A model generated the notes under the pieces. That model saw only the letters and a list, made by a program, of their open reading frames with translations. It was not told where the DNA came from and did not search any database. Position numbers and translations under genes: made by a program. A stretch of DNA of 6,072 nucleotides from Bacteroidota bacterium (GTDB lineage Bacteria > Bacteroidota > Bacteroidia > Chitinophagales > LD1), in the NCBI GenBank assembly GCA_018267355.1, contig JAFDYP010000449.1, positions 1 through 6,072 of the forward strand, in the 5' to 3' direction. Below, in pieces: positions 1 to 5,285 of the stretch (within the stretch, counting starts at the first letter, position 1; every line of letters begins with the position of its first letter).

Positions 1-70
1 AGGCCGGAGCGGATTTTATTACTTATCTCTGATTCAAGTAAATAACATACTTACAGATCCCCCCTCTAGT

Positions 71-87
71 CCTCGTCTGTGACGAGG
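71..87 (+). repeat. Perfect 7-bp stem-loop
   Basis: The arms CCTCGTC and GACGAGG pair perfectly around a three-base TGT loop. The hairpin lies 26-39 bases after the possible end of an upstream plus-strand reading frame, so it could help stop or stabilise an upstream transcript. No T-run follows it, so it is not a standard intrinsic terminator. Confidence 0.6.
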
Positions 88-98
88 ATTCGTAACTT

Positions 99-117
99 AT
101 CGCGTTTTAAACGCGAT
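99..117. repeat. Near-perfect 19-bp palindrome
   Basis: The sequence ATCGCGTTT-T-AAACGCGAT has two perfectly complementary 9-base arms around a single central T. The very short centre favours a binding site for a dimeric DNA-binding protein over an RNA hairpin. No T-run follows in either direction. It does not resemble the parS or dif consensus as I know them. A role as an operator is inference. Confidence 0.6.
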
Positions 118-161
118 GATACACCGCTCTCCATATTTCAAATCAAATAAAGCTAGCCGTA

Positions 162-176
162 GTCCGAAGACCGGAC
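162..176 (+). repeat. 5-bp stem-loop
   Basis: GTCCG (162-166) pairs with CGGAC (172-176) around the five-base loop AAGAC. Alone this is short enough to arise by chance. It is listed because it sits in a run of five inverted repeats in the same gene-less stretch. Confidence 0.35.
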
Positions 177-184
177 GGTGGCAG

Positions 185-226
185 GCGACTACGCACCTTC
201 CCCCCACTGGCGCGCTACCTAGTCGC
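185..226 (+). repeat. 7-bp inverted repeat with long loop
   Basis: GCGACTA (185-191) pairs with TAGTCGC (220-226) across a 28-base loop that contains a run of six C. The structure is plausible in RNA but weak, because of the loop length. Confidence 0.35.
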
Positions 227-270
227 TCTTCACATTGCCACCTGACCAAGCTCATATCCGCACACGACGC

Positions 271-304
271 AGGTCGCCTCCGGAGCCGCGCCGTACGGCG
301 ACCT
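271..304 (+). repeat. 8-bp GC-rich stem-loop upstream of the lipoprotein start
   Basis: AGGTCGCC (271-278) pairs perfectly with GGCGACCT (297-304). The 18-base loop holds the palindrome TCCGGA (279-284), and a second palindrome, CCGTACGG (291-298), runs from the loop into the right arm. The hairpin ends 23 bases before the lipoprotein ATG, so if the region is transcribed it would sit in the 5' leader and could influence translation. It has no T-tail. The regulatory role is inference. Confidence 0.5.
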
Positions 305-327
305 TCGCATTACATAAACCATACATC

Positions 328-1224
328 ATGAAACCAATTATGACCCTTGTGCTCCTTGCAGCCCTAGTGCTGACGGCCGTCTCCTGCCGCAAAGAGACCA
401 TCTCCACCCCTGCCGCCCTGCAGCAGCCGAGCACCGGCACGCTGAAGTGCACCACCCCCACGCCCTGCGGCACACCTGTGGTGGCTACCCTGCGCACCAC
501 CCAGCGCCAGACCACCGGCAGCGTCACCGTGAGCAATGACGCCACCAACCTCTACGTGACCTACGCAGCCACCGGCGGCTACCGCCTGGAGGACCTGCGC
601 CTCTATGTAGGCGACCTGGCCCTGCTGCCCGTGCGCTATGGGCAGCCTGTGGTGAGCCAGTTCCCCTATGGCACGCACCTGACAGGCACCGTGACCAGCT
701 ATACCTATACCATCCCGCTGGCGGCGCTAGGCAGCTGCTTTAGCGTGATGGCCGAGGCCACCGTCCGCACCAACTGGTGCAGCAGCCAGACCGCCTGGGC
801 GGGCAGCATACACTACGGGGCCTCCTGCTCCAGCGCCTACTACCTGAGCTACTGCCGCGCTACCTGCACCTCAGACACCTGCATGATGCCGGTACAGCTG
901 CTCTACAGCGGCGAGGCCGCATGGCCAAACGGCGATGCCAATGTGACCGTAGGCGGCTACACCTATACCAAGTCTGACGCCGTGAGCATGTACTATACCC
1001 CTGACTGCGATAGCAAGAAAGCCCTCCTGCTCATAGCCGCGCTGAAAGTTTACGGGCCTAAGATCACCGTGCCGGCCAGCGTGACCGCAGATGCCACCAC
1101 GGTAGAGAACTGGCTCTCCCGCCTGGGCCAGCTGACCCAGTTCTCACAGTACACCGCCTCTGCCACAGTAGAGACCGCTATCAATAACGTAGACACCTGG
1201 GAGACCAGCCATACCTGTCATTAG
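328..1224 (+). CDS. Cysteine-rich putative lipoprotein of unknown function
   Basis: Encodes 298 residues. I chose the ATG at 328, not an in-frame ATG at 235, because residues 1-20 then form a classic lipoprotein signal: a hydrophobic stretch (TLVLLAALVLTAV) and a cleavage-site cysteine at C20 (AVSC). The mature part has ten more cysteines (C41, C47, C137, C151, C167, C176, C180, C185, C227, C297), an even number that would suit disulfides in an exported protein. Residues about 64-146 resemble, from memory, a beta-rich segment found in many uncharacterised Bacteroidota surface proteins (NDATNLYVTY, LYVGD, QFPYGT, YTYTIPL). The C-terminal 100 residues are not recognised. The two-Lys/Asp-rich surface export signal that often follows the lipid cysteine is absent (next residues are RKET). 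The first half of the gene is far more G+C-rich than the second. It is transcribed alone and converges on the permease gene. The function is unknown. Confidence 0.85.
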   Translation: MKPIMTLVLLAALVLTAVSCRKETISTPAALQQPSTGTLKCTTPTPCGTPVVATLRTTQRQTTGSVTVSNDATNLYVTYAATGGYRLEDLRLYVGDLALLPVRYGQPVVSQFPYGTHLTGTVTSYTYTIPLAALGSCFSVMAEATVRTNWCSSQTAWAGSIHYGASCSSAYYLSYCRATCTSDTCMMPVQLLYSGEAAWPNGDANVTVGGYTYTKSDAVSMYYTPDCDSKKALLLIAALKVYGPKITVPASVTADATTVENWLSRLGQLTQFSQYTASATVETAINNVDTWETSHTCH

Positions 1225-1246
1225 CAGACATCTATATAGGTGATGG

Positions 1247-1277
1247 GCGGCACGGCAGATAGCTGTGCCGCTTTGTT
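1247..1277 (+). terminator. Intrinsic terminator of the lipoprotein gene
   Basis: GCGGCACGGC (1247-1256) pairs over ten positions, with one G-U wobble, with GCTGTGCCGC (1262-1271) around the five-base loop AGATA. TTTGTT follows directly. It begins 22 bases after the lipoprotein stop codon. Read from the other strand the hairpin has no T-run, so it serves mainly the plus-strand gene, although the stem may also slow transcripts from the converging permease gene. Confidence 0.8.
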
Positions 1278-1289
1278 ATACGGTAGTGC

Positions 1290-2555
1290 CTAGCTCCTGA
1301 TAGCATCTACCGGGCGCATGCGGCTGGCCTGCCAGGCAGGGATGAAGCCCGCTATGATACCGATCACGACAGAGATAGAGAGGCCTATCATCACATTGCG
1401 GGTGGTGAGGTAGAAGACGAAGGTGGAGCTATTGGCCTTTAGCGCGTAGTTGGCCAGGGAGGCCAGGCCGTAGACCAGCACGAGGCCCAGGAGCCCACCT
1501 ATCACGCAGAGCAGCACGGCCTCGAGCAGAAACTCTAACAGGATATAGATCTGCCGCGCGCCGAGGGCCTTCTTGATGCCGATGATATTGGTGCGCTCCT
1601 TGACGGATACAAACATGATATTGGCGATGCCAAAGCCCCCCACGAGTATGGAGAACATGCCTATGAAAAAGCCTGCAAAGTTGACAAAGACAAAGAGGGA
1701 GGAGATCTTGTCAGTGATCATGCTCATCTGGTTGATGGCGAAGTTGTCCTCCTGGGTAGGTGAGAGGCGGCGTATGGAGCGCATGACGCCCTTGACCTCG
1801 TAGGTGAGCTCGTCTACAGATACGCCGGGCAGCGGGCGCACGGCCATGAGGGGGTCCTCGCCGCCGGGGCTGCTCATGTCTACAAAGGTGCTAAGGACGG
1901 GGTAGGGCACCATGACCATATTGTCTAGTGTCCAGCCTATGAGGTTGTCTCCTTCCTTCTTGAATACGCCTATGACCTTGAGCTTGATACCATCCAGGCG
2001 GATGTACTCTCCCTCTACATTCTCGCGCCCGCCAAAGAGCGCCTCTGCCACGCTGGAGCCGAGGATGCAGACATAGGTGGGGTTGTCGGCTTCATTCTGC
2101 GTAAAGTAGCGTCCCTGCGAGAACTCGAGGTCCTTGATGTGATCATACTCATAGGTAGCGCCGGTGAGGGTGACCTTCTCGATGCTTTCATCACCGTAGT
2201 GGGCGGTCTTGCCACCGTTGAAGGAGACGAGGGCGACGGCGTCGGCTAGTTTAAGGCGCTCCTTGGCCTGGCGCAGATCGTCCTGGCTCACGTGGGGCCG
2301 GTTGAAGAAGCGCCACCAGGGGTAGTCCTCCGTGAAGATAAGGGGCCACTTCTGCACGTAGAGTATATCGCCGCCAAAGGTATCAAAGCTGTCCTTGATG
2401 TTCTTCTCGAGGGAGTTGGTAGCGGTGAAGACAGAGATGATACAGAGGATACCGATCATGATACCCGTGAGCGAGAGAAAGGAGCGCAGCCGCGCGGAGA
2501 GCAGCTCCTCTATAGAGAGGCGCAGGCTCTGGAGAAATATCTTGATGAGTACCAT
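1290..2555 (-). CDS. ABC transporter permease, MacB/FtsX type
   Basis: Encodes 421 residues, the usual length for a MacB-like permease. Predicted layout: a cytoplasmic N-terminal helix (1-23), TM1 (about 24-46), a large periplasmic MacB-core domain (about 47-284), then the FtsX domain with TM2 (about 285-315), TM3 (336-366) and TM4 (386-408). Family marks visible are ILVGGFGIANIMFVSVKERT (303-322), followed by GIKKALGA (326-333), and at the C-terminus GFIPAWQASRMRPVDAIRS. Known members form dimers that work with a separate cytoplasmic ATPase. They use ATP to drive mechanical motion for exporting peptides, antibiotics or lipoproteins, rather than moving substrate through their own membrane helices. 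No ATPase or membrane-fusion protein gene is in the window, so the substrate cannot be inferred. The gene follows dnaA but is separated from it by a terminator, so it probably has its own promoter. It starts with ATG at 2555 without a Shine-Dalgarno sequence. Confidence 0.93.
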   Translation of the reverse strand: MVLIKIFLQSLRLSIEELLSARLRSFLSLTGIMIGILCIISVFTATNSLEKNIKDSFDTFGGDILYVQKWPLIFTEDYPWWRFFNRPHVSQDDLRQAKERLKLADAVALVSFNGGKTAHYGDESIEKVTLTGATYEYDHIKDLEFSQGRYFTQNEADNPTYVCILGSSVAEALFGGRENVEGEYIRLDGIKLKVIGVFKKEGDNLIGWTLDNMVMVPYPVLSTFVDMSSPGGEDPLMAVRPLPGVSVDELTYEVKGVMRSIRRLSPTQEDNFAINQMSMITDKISSLFVFVNFAGFFIGMFSILVGGFGIANIMFVSVKERTNIIGIKKALGARQIYILLEFLLEAVLLCVIGGLLGLVLVYGLASLANYALKANSSTFVFYLTTRNVMIGLSISVVIGIIAGFIPAWQASRMRPVDAIRS

Positions 2556-2562
2556 CGGTAGG

Positions 2563-2570
2563 CAAAAGTA
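2563..2570 (-). promoter_or_regulatory. Possible -7 box for the permease gene
   Basis: On the minus strand the octamer TACTTTTG fits the Bacteroidota -7 consensus TAnnTTTG exactly and lies seven bases before the permease ATG. No good TTTG element is found 19-21 bases upstream of it. If used, transcription would begin at or within a few bases of the start codon, giving a nearly leaderless mRNA. Confidence 0.3.
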
Positions 2571-2576
2571 GGGAAT

Positions 2577-2591
2577 CAGATTCTAAATCTG
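2577..2591. repeat. 6-bp inverted repeat upstream of the permease
   Basis: CAGATT (2577-2582) and AATCTG (2586-2591) flank three bases. The repeat lies just upstream of the possible -7 box of the permease gene, where a repressor or activator site would be expected. It could equally be chance. Confidence 0.35.
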
Positions 2592-2635
2592 CTATGGCGC
2601 TACGATATTGCGCGCTCCTCCCTGCTACAGCGCAC

Positions 2636-2668
2636 AAAAAAGCCCCGGCACTTGCGTGACGAGGCTTT
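2636..2668 (-). terminator. Intrinsic terminator of dnaA
   Basis: Read on the minus strand, AAAGCCTCG pairs with CGGGGCTTT over nine positions (one G-T wobble), and TTTTTT overlaps and follows the right arm. Inside the 12-base loop a further CAC/GTG pairing closes a four-base loop. It lies 23 bases after the dnaA stop codon and separates dnaA from the permease gene. The reverse direction has no T-run. Confidence 0.85.
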
Positions 2669-2681
2669 GAAAGTTATCGTG

Positions 2682-2691
2682 GGAGCGCTCC
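2682..2691. repeat. Perfect 10-bp palindrome after the dnaA stop
   Basis: GGAGCGCTCC is fully self-complementary and directly abuts the dnaA TAA codon (2694-2692). It could be a protein site, or it could add structure before the dnaA terminator. Ten-base palindromes also arise by chance. Confidence 0.4.
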
Positions 2692-4131
2692 TTAGGAGAT
2701 GCTCATCTGGATCTTCTTCTGTATCTCTGATACCTGCTCGCGAAACTCCTGGTCTGTGTCGATCAGGTTTTGCACGGCCTGGCAGGAGTGGATCACTGTG
2801 GAGTGGTCCCTGCCGCCAAAGTGCTTTCCGATGACCTTGAGGGAGTTCTTCGTGTAGTTCTTGGCGAGGAACATGGAGAGCTGGCGCGCCTGCACGATCA
2901 TGCGCTTGCGGGTCTTCTCCTTGAGGTGGTCCATCGGTACATTGTAGTAGTCGCAGACGGTCTTCTGGATGTAGTCTATAGATACCTCGCGGCTGATAGA
3001 CTTCACGAAGTTCTTGATGATCTTCTTGGCCAGGTCGAGGTCTACGTCTTTCTTATTCAGCGAGGCCTGTGCGAGGAGCGATATGAGCGCTGCCTCCAGC
3101 TCGCGGATATTGGTATTGATGTTATACGCTACAAACTCTACTACCTCGCGCGGGAGCTCGATGCCGTCTGCATACATCTTCTTCTCGAGGATGGCGATAC
3201 GGGTCTCAAAGTCCGGCACCTGCAGGTCTGCGCTGAGGCCCCACTTGAAGCGGCTGAGGAGGCGCTCCTCTATGCCCTCCAGATCACGCGGCGGGCGGTC
3301 TGTGGTGAGCACGAGCTGCTTGCCACTCTGGTGGAGATGGTTGAAGATATGGAAGAAGATGTCCTGTGTCTTTTCCTTATTGGAGAAGAACTGGATATCA
3401 TCCACGATCAGCACATCTATGAGCTGGTAGAAGTGTACGAAGTCGTTTACCGAGTTATTCTTGACTGCGTCAAAGAACTGGTTGGTAAACTTCTCAGACG
3501 ATACATAGAGTACGGTCTTGTTTGGAAAGTTTTGCTTCACCTCATTGCCGATGCTCTGTGCGAGGTGCGTCTTGCCGAGGCCTACACCACCATAGAGCAC
3601 GAGCGGGTTGAAGGCTGTGCCGCCCGGCTTCTGCGCTACGGCGAAACCGGCAGAGCGCGCGAGGCGGTTGCAGTCACCCTCGACATAAGAGTCGAAGTTG
3701 AGGTTAGGATTGAGCTGCGAGTCGATGTTGATCTTCTTGAGACCGGGAATGATGAAAGGGTTCTTGATAGAAGAACCTTGCAGGAACAACGGAAAACTTG
3801 ACTCGGGGTTTTCATTGTGTCCTGTGTTGTAGTTCGGGTAATCGACTGTGGACGGACGAGCACTGCTGCTGCTATTCTCTACCACAATTCTATACTCAAG
3901 GCGTGCATCGTTGCCCAACTCGCGTTTGATCGTTTTGCGCAACAGTGACACGTAATGCTCCTCGAGCCACTCGTAAAAGAATTGTGATGGTACCTGAATA
4001 GTGAGCACGTTCTCTCTGATCTCTACTGGTCGTATCGGCTCGAACCACGTTTTAAAGCTTTGTTGGCTTACATTGTCCTTTATGATTTCCAGACATGCGT
4101 TCCAAACTTGTGATGCCGATTTCTCCTTCAT
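2692..4131 (-). CDS. dnaA: Chromosomal replication initiator protein DnaA
   Basis: Encodes 479 residues, a full-length DnaA, the AAA+ protein that binds origin DnaA boxes and melts the duplex. Domain I is at about 1-80 (VWNACLEIIKDNVSQQSFKTWF, given here as separate family blocks VWNACLEII and SFKTWF). A variable, Ser/Asn-rich linker follows at about 85-125. The AAA+ domain has Walker A GGVGLGKTH (181-189), Walker B LIVDDIQFF (241-249), the Box VII arginine region EERLLSRF (288-295) and sensor 2 NIRELEAAL (341-349). Domain IV ends with the DNA-binding signature GGRDHSTVIHSC (439-450), preceded by the basic loop KTRKR. All key residues are intact. The start at the ATG at 4131 gives the expected N-terminus. 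There is no Shine-Dalgarno sequence, as is common in Bacteroidota. It is flanked upstream by AT-rich DNA with DnaA-box-like sites, suggesting autoregulation, and downstream by its own terminator, so it is probably transcribed alone. Confidence 0.99.
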   Translation of the reverse strand: MKEKSASQVWNACLEIIKDNVSQQSFKTWFEPIRPVEIRENVLTIQVPSQFFYEWLEEHYVSLLRKTIKRELGNDARLEYRIVVENSSSSARPSTVDYPNYNTGHNENPESSFPLFLQGSSIKNPFIIPGLKKINIDSQLNPNLNFDSYVEGDCNRLARSAGFAVAQKPGGTAFNPLVLYGGVGLGKTHLAQSIGNEVKQNFPNKTVLYVSSEKFTNQFFDAVKNNSVNDFVHFYQLIDVLIVDDIQFFSNKEKTQDIFFHIFNHLHQSGKQLVLTTDRPPRDLEGIEERLLSRFKWGLSADLQVPDFETRIAILEKKMYADGIELPREVVEFVAYNINTNIRELEAALISLLAQASLNKKDVDLDLAKKIIKNFVKSISREVSIDYIQKTVCDYYNVPMDHLKEKTRKRMIVQARQLSMFLAKNYTKNSLKVIGKHFGGRDHSTVIHSCQAVQNLIDTDQEFREQVSEIQKKIQMSIS

Positions 4132-4166
4132 GCTCTGTGCAGTTTGTTTTAGGCTTGGGGGTGAAT

Positions 4167-4199
4167 GAAAAGTACTACGATTTGGTTGATGATGTGAAA
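4167..4199 (-). promoter_or_regulatory. dnaA: Possible dnaA promoter
   Basis: On the minus strand TTTC (4199-4196) is followed after 21 bases by TACTTTTC (4174-4167). Compared with the Bacteroidota pattern TTTG-N19-21-TAnnTTTG, each element has one mismatch. The implied leader is about 30 bases. An alternative, TTTG (4253-4250) with AAAATTTC (4230-4223) after 19 bases, has a perfect -33 box but a poorer -7 box and overlaps a DnaA-box-like site. Confidence 0.3.
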
Positions 4200-4208
4200 A
4201 TGTGAAAA
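4193..4208. repeat. Tandem 8-bp repeat TGTGAAAA
   Basis: TGTGAAAA occurs twice with no gap (4193-4200 and 4201-4208). The second copy plus the next A is a 7-of-9 match to the reverse complement of the DnaA box. The repeat overlaps the candidate dnaA promoter. It could be a low-affinity DnaA site or another regulator's direct repeat. Confidence 0.45.
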
Positions 4209-4229
4209 AGAAAGTGTAGAACGAAATTT

Positions 4230-4238
4230 TTATCCACT
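4230..4238 (+). promoter_or_regulatory. DnaA-box-like site
   Basis: TTATCCACT matches the DnaA-box consensus TTATCCACA at eight of nine positions. It lies about 100 bases upstream of the dnaA start, in AT-rich DNA and next to long T-runs. Confidence 0.45.
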
Positions 4239-4288
4239 TGTTTTTTTGACAAAATTTTCGCTGTGCGTTTGCCTCTTATTTAATGAAA

Positions 4289-4297
4289 ATATCCACA
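4289..4297 (+). promoter_or_regulatory. DnaA-box-like site
   Basis: ATATCCACA matches TTATCCACA at eight of nine positions, differing only at the first base. It has the same orientation as the site at 4230-4238, with starts 59 bases apart. Confidence 0.45.
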
Positions 4298-4324
4298 AAA
4301 AGAAAGCGTGGAAAAAGAAAAAAT

Positions 4325-5251
4325 CTAGCTATTTACAGGTACAATTTTTATCGGAGAATTGTTGCCCGTTTGCTTGCGATTTTTATGGTCGAAGTAGAAA
4401 TCTATCTGGCCGAGGCAGATACCGGCCCATCCCACCTGATTTACTAAGACTGTCTTGCCCTCTGCATTATTGTATGTCATCGGCGCGTCAAAAAATGTAT
4501 GCGTATGACCACCGAGTATGAGGTCTATATTCATCGTAGACTTTGCCAGCACCTCATCAGAGACTTTTGCATTGTCATATTTATAGCCAAGGTGTGAGAG
4601 GCAGATCACGAGGTCGCACTGCTCATCGTGACGCAGGATATTTGCGATGCGGTTTGCGTTTGTGATGGGGTCATTGTACTGCGTATCGCCGTACATGTTT
4701 TTTGCTACGAGTCCATTCATCTCTATGCCTACGCCAAAGACGCCGACTTTCACGCGACCCTTCCTGAATGTATTGTATTCTTTCAGCTTTCCCTTCAGCG
4801 GTGTGTGGTCCACGCCGTAGTTGGCATTGACAAAGGGGAAGTGTGCCTGGTCCATGCGCAGCGCCAGATTGTCGAGGCCGCCGTCAAAGTCATGATTGCC
4901 GATCGTAGTAGCATCGTACTGCATGTCATTCATGAGGCGGATCTCTATCTCGCCGTGATATTTATTGAAGTATGGCGTACCCTGAAATATATCTCCGCTA
5001 TCGAGCAGCATGACGTGCTTTTCCTTTGCACGTATCTGGCGTATGACCTCTGCCCTGCGGGCAAAGCCACCGAGGCCCTGATACTTCGTACCATCCATAG
5101 GGAAGGGATCGATGCGGCTGTGCTGATCATTGGTATGGAGAATGGTGATCTTCTGCAGATCGCCGGCCGCTAATGCCTCTAATGGAAATGAGCCTAAACC
5201 GAGCAGCGCTGCGGCGGCGGATGAGCTACGGATAAATTCTTTTCTATTCAT
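4325..5251 (-). CDS. Secreted metallophosphatase, catalytic half of a split UshA-type 5'-nucleotidase
   Basis: Encodes 308 residues that match only the N-terminal catalytic domain of UshA-type 5'-nucleotidases, which remove phosphate from nucleotides and sugar nucleotides outside the cytoplasm. Metal-site motifs are complete and in order: ILHTNDQH (37-44, D42 and H44), DSGD (84-87, D87), GNHD (118-121), SH (219-220) and GGHTH (247-251). The N-terminus (MNRKEFIRSS, then an Ala/Leu-rich stretch) looks like a Tat-type signal with Arg-Lys in place of the twin arginines. Cleavage is likely near ALA at 26-28. The protein ends just after the catalytic domain, and the substrate-binding domain is encoded by the gene immediately upstream. 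The gap is only 34 bp, so the two are almost certainly co-transcribed. The ATG at 5251 is the sensible start because it leads straight into the signal peptide. The exact substrate cannot be read from the sequence. Confidence 0.93.
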   Translation of the reverse strand: MNRKEFIRSSSAAAALLGLGSFPLEALAAGDLQKITILHTNDQHSRIDPFPMDGTKYQGLGGFARRAEVIRQIRAKEKHVMLLDSGDIFQGTPYFNKYHGEIEIRLMNDMQYDATTIGNHDFDGGLDNLALRMDQAHFPFVNANYGVDHTPLKGKLKEYNTFRKGRVKVGVFGVGIEMNGLVAKNMYGDTQYNDPITNANRIANILRHDEQCDLVICLSHLGYKYDNAKVSDEVLAKSTMNIDLILGGHTHTFFDAPMTYNNAEGKTVLVNQVGWAGICLGQIDFYFDHKNRKQTGNNSPIKIVPVNS

Positions 5252-5285
5252 ACTTCTTCGCTGTTCATGGCACTATGAAAAAAAA

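Larger units (their letters stand above)
1..327. other. Gene-poor leader region rich in inverted repeats
   Basis: No complete gene is convincing here. At the left edge, two plus-strand frames are open from base 1 and could be the tail of an upstream gene: one ends at the TAA at 43-45 (tail RPERILLLISDSSK), the other at the TGA at 30-32 (tail AGADFITYL). The sequence does not show which, if either, is real. The rest contains five inverted repeats: 71-87, 99-117, 162-176, 185-226 and 271-304. An open frame at 116-331 has a low-complexity product rich in Ser, Arg and His, with no recognisable domain, and is not called. No Bacteroidota-type promoter (TTTG, then TAnnTTTG) was found for the gene that follows, although one must lie here or further upstream. 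Confidence 0.6.
4132..4324. promoter_or_regulatory. AT-rich dnaA upstream region, candidate regulatory or origin DNA
   Basis: This 193-bp gap contains two lines I counted at about 27% and 33% G+C, well below the flanking genes. It holds two 8-of-9 matches to the DnaA box TTATCCACA, a weaker 7-of-9 match, a tandem 8-base repeat, and long A or T runs such as TTTTTTTGACAAAATTTT. On the minus strand, the T-rich run just after the metallophosphatase stop codon has no strong hairpin before it, so it is not called a terminator. The region fits an autoregulated dnaA promoter. It may also be part of oriC, but two good boxes are few for an origin. Confidence 0.5.

Noticed and set aside
71..117. Pair of hairpins as a rho-independent terminator of an upstream gene
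   Set aside because: Neither stem is followed by a T-run on either strand, so only the inverted repeats are reported.
235..327. Longer start for the lipoprotein gene
   Set aside because: It would put 31 Arg/Pro/His-rich residues ahead of a clean lipoprotein signal peptide. The ATG at 328 is the natural start.
116..331. Plus-strand open frame of 71 codons before the lipoprotein
   Set aside because: The product is low-complexity, resembles no family, and runs through several hairpins and into the lipoprotein start.
2770..3801. Plus-strand open frame of 343 codons
   Set aside because: It lies wholly antisense to dnaA, whose motifs are complete. Its product is an odd Leu/Val/Glu/Arg-rich sequence with no domain, typical of a mirror of a real gene.
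4311..4324. T-rich run after the metallophosphatase as a terminator
   Set aside because: On the minus strand it is T-rich, but only a very weak stem lies before it, so it does not meet the intrinsic-terminator pattern.
4246..4521. Plus-strand open frame of 91 codons
   Set aside because: It starts in the AT-rich dnaA upstream region and continues antisense to the metallophosphatase. The product has no recognisable features.
4628..5173. Plus-strand open frame of 181 codons
   Set aside because: It is antisense to the metallophosphatase, which has all catalytic motifs.
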